From Caulochytrium protostelioides (taxonomy: Eukaryota > Chytridiomycota > Caulochytriomycetes > Caulochytriales > Caulochytriaceae), in NCBI GenBank assembly GCA_003615045.1, contig ML014243.1:1-51602 (forward strand): 51,602 nt of DNA. The letters are read 5' to 3'. Numbering within the stretch: position 1 is the first letter of the stretch; each line of letters begins with the position of its first letter. The translations under genes were made by a program, and so were the position numbers. Positions 48,179-51,602 of the stretch are shown here, piece by piece. Under the pieces are notes generated by a model, which ran no database searches, was not told the origin of the DNA, and worked only from the letters and a program-made list of their open reading frames with translations.

Positions 48179-49945
48179 ATGCTCACCTGCGTCTCCTCCT
48201 ACGCCGCCCTCGGGCGGCGCCGTGGCGCCGCGGCCGCGACGGCCGCTGTGGCGACGGCCGTCCGCGGTCTCGGCACGACGCCGGCCGCGGCCCTGGCGAG
48301 CGCTAGCTACGGCAGCGCCGTCCACGGCAGCGCTGCGGGCACAAGCCCCGCCCACGCGCGCGCCGGCGGCCAGCAGGCCGGCGGCCAGCACGGCAGCGCG
48401 GGTGGCTCGACGGCCGGCCTGGTTCCGACGGCGGAGCTGCGCCCCGACGTGCCGCGCGTGCCGCTGTTCCTCCAGAACGAGATGGTGCAGAGCGGCGCGA
48501 CGCACTGGTTCGAGCTGCACAACCCGGCGACGCAGGAGCTGCTGGGGTATGTGCCGCAGGCGACGGCCGAGGAGCTGCGCGAGGCGGCGGCGTCGTGCGC
48601 GTCGGCGTTCAAGACGTGGCGCAAGACGTCGGTGCTGAGCCGGCAGCGCATGATGCTGGACCTGCAGGCGCTCGTGCGCGAGCGGCAGGACGACGTGGCG
48701 CGCAACATCGTGCACGAGCACGGCAAGACCTTCAACGACGCGCGCGGCGACGTCTTCCGCGGCCTGCAGGTCGTGGACCACGCGTGCGGCGTGCCGTCGC
48801 ACCTGATGGGGCAGCGCTTGCCCGTGGCGAACGACATGGACACATACACCATCCACGAGCCGCTCGGCGTCGTCGGCGGCATCACGCCGAGCAACTTCCC
48901 GTTCATGATCGGCGCGTGGATCATGCCGCTCGCGATCGCGACCGGCAACACGTGCCTCCTCAAGCCCTCGGAGCGCGTCCCGGGTGCCACGATGATGCTG
49001 GCGCAGATGGTCAAGGACGTTGGGATCCCGGCGGGCGTGGTCAACATCGTCCACGGCGGCGTCGACACCGTCAACTTTGTTTGCGACGCGCCCGAGATCC
49101 GCGCCATCTCATTCGTCGGCTCGGACACCGCCGGCAAGCACATCTTCGCCCGCGGCACCGCGAACGGCAAGCGCGTGCAGGCCAACCTCGGCGCCAAGAA
49201 CCACGGCGTCGTGCTGCCGGACGCGAACCCCGTGCACACGCTCAACCAGCTCGCGGGCGCCGCGTTCGGCGCCGCCGGCCAGCGCTGCATGGCGCTGTCG
49301 ACCGCCGTCTTTGTCGGCGAGGCGCGCCAGTGGATCCCCGCCCTCGTGGAGCAGGCGCGCGCGCTGCAGGCCGGCTTCGGCATGGACCCCAAGAGCGACC
49401 TCGGCCCGGTCATCACGCCCGCCTCCAAGCGCCGCGTGCTGGAGCTCGTCCAGTCCGGCGTCGACGAGGGCGCGACGCTGCTCCTCGACGGGACGCAGTG
49501 CACGCCCGCGGGCTACGAGCACGGCAACTTCATCGGCCCGACGATCCTCGGCAACGTCAAGCCCCACATGCGCTGCTACCGCGAGGAGATCTTCGGGCCC
49601 GTGCTCGTGATCCTTGAGGCCGAGACCCTCGACGAGGCCATCGCCATGGTCAACGCCAACCCGTACGGCAACGGGACCGCGCTCTTCACCAACTCCGGCA
49701 GCGCCGCGCGCCACTTCGAAGAGAACATCGACGTCGGCCAGGTCGGTATCAACGTGCCCATCCCCGTGCCCATCCCGCCCTTCGCCTTCACCGGCAGCCG
49801 CGGCTCGATCCGCGGCGACCTCAACTTCTACGGCAAGTCGGGGGTCCAGTTCTTTACCTCCATCAAGACCGTCACCGCCCTCTGGCGCAAGCAGGACGCT
49901 ACCGTCGCCTCCCAGGCCGCCATGAGCATGCCCACCATTCACTAA
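48179..49945 (+). CDS. ALDH6A1: Methylmalonate-semialdehyde dehydrogenase (CoA-acylating), mitochondrial
   Basis: 588 residues. An Ala/Arg/Ser-rich N-terminal extension (about 1-90) lacks acids early on and probably contains the mitochondrial presequence. The ALDH core follows: Rossmann motif [25 protein letters not shown], and the catalytic Cys370 in GQRCMA. The position of the general-base Glu of hydrolytic ALDHs is occupied by Asn in [15 protein letters not shown]. That is typical of the CoA-dependent MMSDH family (ALDH6A1/IolA), which releases acyl-CoA instead of an acid. The reaction makes propionyl-CoA or acetyl-CoA in valine, thymine and inositol breakdown. The C-terminal motif [20 protein letters not shown] is also characteristic. 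Confidence 0.97.
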   Translation: MLTCVSSYAALGRRRGAAAATAAVATAVRGLGTTPAAALASASYGSAVHGSAAGTSPAHARAGGQQAGGQHGSAGGSTAGLVPTAELRPDVPRVPLFLQNEMVQSGATHWFELHNPATQELLGYVPQATAEELREAAASCASAFKTWRKTSVLSRQRMMLDLQALVRERQDDVARNIVHEHGKTFNDARGDVFRGLQVVDHACGVPSHLMGQRLPVANDMDTYTIHEPLGVVGGITPSNFPFMIGAWIMPLAIATGNTCLLKPSERVPGATMMLAQMVKDVGIPAGVVNIVHGGVDTVNFVCDAPEIRAISFVGSDTAGKHIFARGTANGKRVQANLGAKNHGVVLPDANPVHTLNQLAGAAFGAAGQRCMALSTAVFVGEARQWIPALVEQARALQAGFGMDPKSDLGPVITPASKRRVLELVQSGVDEGATLLLDGTQCTPAGYEHGNFIGPTILGNVKPHMRCYREEIFGPVLVILEAETLDEAIAMVNANPYGNGTALFTNSGSAARHFEENIDVGQVGINVPIPVPIPPFAFTGSRGSIRGDLNFYGKSGVQFFTSIKTVTALWRKQDATVASQAAMSMPTIH

Positions 49946-50068
49946 GCATACGTTCTCCCTCCCGTCGCCCTCATCTCGCTTAGCTTTGACGGATCAATCG
50001 AAGATTGAAAATTCAGAAAATTATATTAAAAAAAAAATCAAAGCATCCTATATCAGATATCGCGCAAG
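49946..50068. terminator. AT-rich convergent 3' junction
   Basis: Space between MMSDH (+) and the unknown gene (-). An AT-rich block with a run of ten A (about 50005-50045) probably serves 3'-end formation. Confidence 0.45.
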
Positions 50069-51602
50069 CTAGCAGCAGCCGGCATAGAGCACGCTGTGCT
50101 CGAAGGGAAGCCACGGGCCTGACTCCCGGACATCATGCTGCCCGTCCGTCGGCACGCGCGCCAGCACGTCCACGGCGGGCGGCCGCCGGCGCGCGCGCGC
50201 TGCCGCCGACGCCGCCGACCGCTGCAACGCCCGCGACCGCGCTGAGGCTGCCACCCGGCGCAGCATCGGCGTGATCGGCGTCGTCGCCGTCGTCGTTGCG
50301 ATGGCAGCCTCGGCCTCCCTGGCCGCGGCTGCCGCTTCGGCTTCCGCTTCGGCTTCGGCTTCCGCTTCCGCTTCGGCTTCCGCTTCCGCTTCGGCTTCGG
50401 CTTCGGCTTCAGCTTCCAGGTCGTCCTCGTCGGCGCTGAAATCGCTCAGCGCGCGCCGGTCCGGGTCCGGGTCCCTGAACCGTGGCGCGAGCGCCGAGCG
50501 GCCGTAGTGATGCAAGCGGGGCTGGTAGGCGGCCTGCAGGCCGGCATACGCGGCGGGCGCGGCGGCTGGTGCCGACGCCGATGCCGGTCCCCCGGAAGCC
50601 CGGGGCTGGCTGGCGAGATACGGTGTCGCGGGCGCCGGCGCGGCCGCTCGGTCGTCGTCGCCGTCGCCGTCGCCGTCCCAGGCCCAGCGCGAGCGCGGCG
50701 TGCCGCCGACGACGCCGAGCGTGCCCGGCGTGTCCGGCGCATGGTACGGCGTCGGCGTATGCAGCAGCATCACGGCGTCCAGCGCGCGCCGCACGGCGTC
50801 GCCCATGCGCACGTGCGACCCGGGGCCCACGCCGCTCGCCGGGCCCGGCAGCGGCGCCCCCCGCGGCGTCGCCAGCAGCGGCGTCGTCGGGTCCGACCGC
50901 AGCCGACTGGCGAGCGGCGTCGGTCCGCAGCCGCCGCCGCCGCCGACCGAGCCCGCCGGCCCCGGGCCGCCCGCCGCCGCCCCGCCACCCGCGCCAGGCG
51001 TGCCCGAAGCCGCGGCGACGCTCGCACCGGCCGCCGGCCCGTCCCGCAGCGCCGGCGTCGGCGTCGGCGTCGGCGTTGCGTGGGCGGCCGCGCGCGAGGC
51101 GCGCAGCGACCGGCCGCCGCGAGCATGCGGCGTGGCGTCGGCGATCGCTGCCGCAGAAGCCGCGGCGGCGGTGGCGGCGGCGGCGCGGGCCGCAGCGGCC
51201 GTGGGGCGGCGAGGCCGCGGCGAGGCCGCGCGGGGCCCCGGCGAGCGCATCCGCACGGCGACCCGCGCGGCGGCCGCCCGCGCCGTGGACGACGCCGTCG
51301 TGGCCGACCGCGCGGCGGCCGCCGACGCCGGCGTCGCCACGGAAGCCGCGATGGCCGTGCTGCGGGGACGGCGCCGCCGCGCCGTCGTCGTCGTCGTGGT
51401 CGACACCGTGACCGTGGTCGACACCGTCGCTGTTGTCGTTACCAGGGCGGCCGCGGCCGGGTACGACGGGGTCAGGGTGAGGGCGTAGCGCGCGCCGGGG
51501 GTCGCGGGCGCGGCGTCCGGCGTGCGGGCGGCGGCGGCGGTCGGCGTGCCGCCGGCGAGGACCGCGGCGAAGGCGGCGGCGGCCGAGCGAGACGGCGGCG
51601 GC
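50069..51602 (-). CDS. Low-complexity protein with (Glu-Ala)14 repeat, N-terminus outside window
   Basis: The frame is open without a stop from the right edge to TAG at 50069-50071; the N-terminus lies beyond the window. No family is recognised. The visible 500 or so residues are Ala/Pro/Thr/Gly-rich, with short TP motifs (TPLASRLRSDPTTPLLATP), an acidic patch (SDFSADEDD) running into fourteen Glu-Ala pairs, then an Arg/Ala-rich stretch and a less biased end (VDVLARVPTDGQHDVRESGP, ending YAGCC). The many S/T-P sites could be kinase targets. Because GC is very high, other frames are also open here. Its coding status rests on frame length, the in-frame hexanucleotide repeat and the position of the stop beside an AT-rich 3' element. 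Confidence 0.5.
   Translation of the reverse strand, partial: PPPSRSAAAAFAAVLAGGTPTAAAARTPDAAPATPGARYALTLTPSYPAAAALVTTTATVSTTVTVSTTTTTTARRRRPRSTAIAASVATPASAAAARSATTASSTARAAAARVAVRMRSPGPRAASPRPRRPTAAAARAAAATAAAASAAAIADATPHARGGRSLRASRAAAHATPTPTPTPALRDGPAAGASVAAASGTPGAGGGAAAGGPGPAGSVGGGGGCGPTPLASRLRSDPTTPLLATPRGAPLPGPASGVGPGSHVRMGDAVRRALDAVMLLHTPTPYHAPDTPGTLGVVGGTPRSRWAWDGDGDGDDDRAAAPAPATPYLASQPRASGGPASASAPAAAPAAYAGLQAAYQPRLHHYGRSALAPRFRDPDPDRRALSDFSADEDDLEAEAEAEAEAEAEAEAEAEAEAEAEAEAAAAAREAEAAIATTTATTPITPMLRRVAASARSRALQRSAASAAARARRRPPAVDVLARVPTDGQHDVRESGPWLPFEHSVLYAGCC
50334..50417. repeat. Hexanucleotide repeat GCTTC(G/C/A), 14 units
   Basis: Fourteen uninterrupted hexamers that differ only in the last base. 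On the minus strand they read as GAA GC(N) codons, that is Glu-Ala. The variation is confined to the third position of the Ala codon. Confidence 0.95.

Overview
This window is a piece of a GC-rich, intron-poor eukaryotic nuclear genome. I read about 20 protein genes in 51.6 kb on both strands, roughly one per 2.6 kb. I recognise no rRNA or tRNA gene, transposon or CRISPR array. Several things point to an early-diverging zoosporic (chytrid-type) fungus. There is a secreted lytic polysaccharide monooxygenase-like protein closest to fungal family AA11, and the set of fungal/eukaryotic housekeeping genes is typical. A basal-body/ciliary coiled-coil protein (BBOF1-like) and an RSU1-like protein are also present; as far as I know both are absent from non-flagellated Dikarya. 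A species name such as Caulochytrium would fit the base composition, but that is a guess.

Layout, left to right: a 5'-truncated DDT/WHIM-type chromatin protein (+); mitochondrial-type carnitine acetyltransferase (-); a 3.2 kb repeat-rich intergenic stretch; a leucine-rich-repeat protein with a Cys-rich C-terminus (+); the AA11-like secreted protein (+); mitochondrial ribosomal protein uL13m (-); proteasome chaperone PSMD5/S5b (+); bystin/ENP1 (-); peroxin PEX14 (+, one intron); SOF1/DCAF13 (-); NOC2 (+, one intron); the BBOF1-like protein (+); a CH-RhoGEF-PH-WW-WW protein (+); a BABAM2/BRE-like protein (-); an RSU1-like LRR protein (+, one intron); a membrane-anchored glutaredoxin (-); 4-hydroxyphenylpyruvate dioxygenase (-); AP-2 sigma (-, two introns, with a 49-nt last exon); TFIIA large subunit (+); methylmalonate-semialdehyde dehydrogenase (+); and a 5'-truncated low-complexity protein (-) running off the right edge.

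There is no operon-like system. Functional themes are ribosome biogenesis (ENP1, SOF1 and NOC2 within 10 kb, the last two divergent), mitochondrial/peroxisomal carbon and amino-acid catabolism (carnitine acetyltransferase, PEX14, HPD, MMSDH), and cytoskeleton/adhesion signalling (RhoGEF, RSU1). Five introns (123-219 nt) were resolved by matching reading phase and protein family. All begin GTA[AC]G, end in AG and contain a CTCAC branch-point-like element. Because GC is so high, many long open frames are antisense or out-of-frame shadows; these were discarded. Several listed start codons were moved to the first family-consistent ATG.
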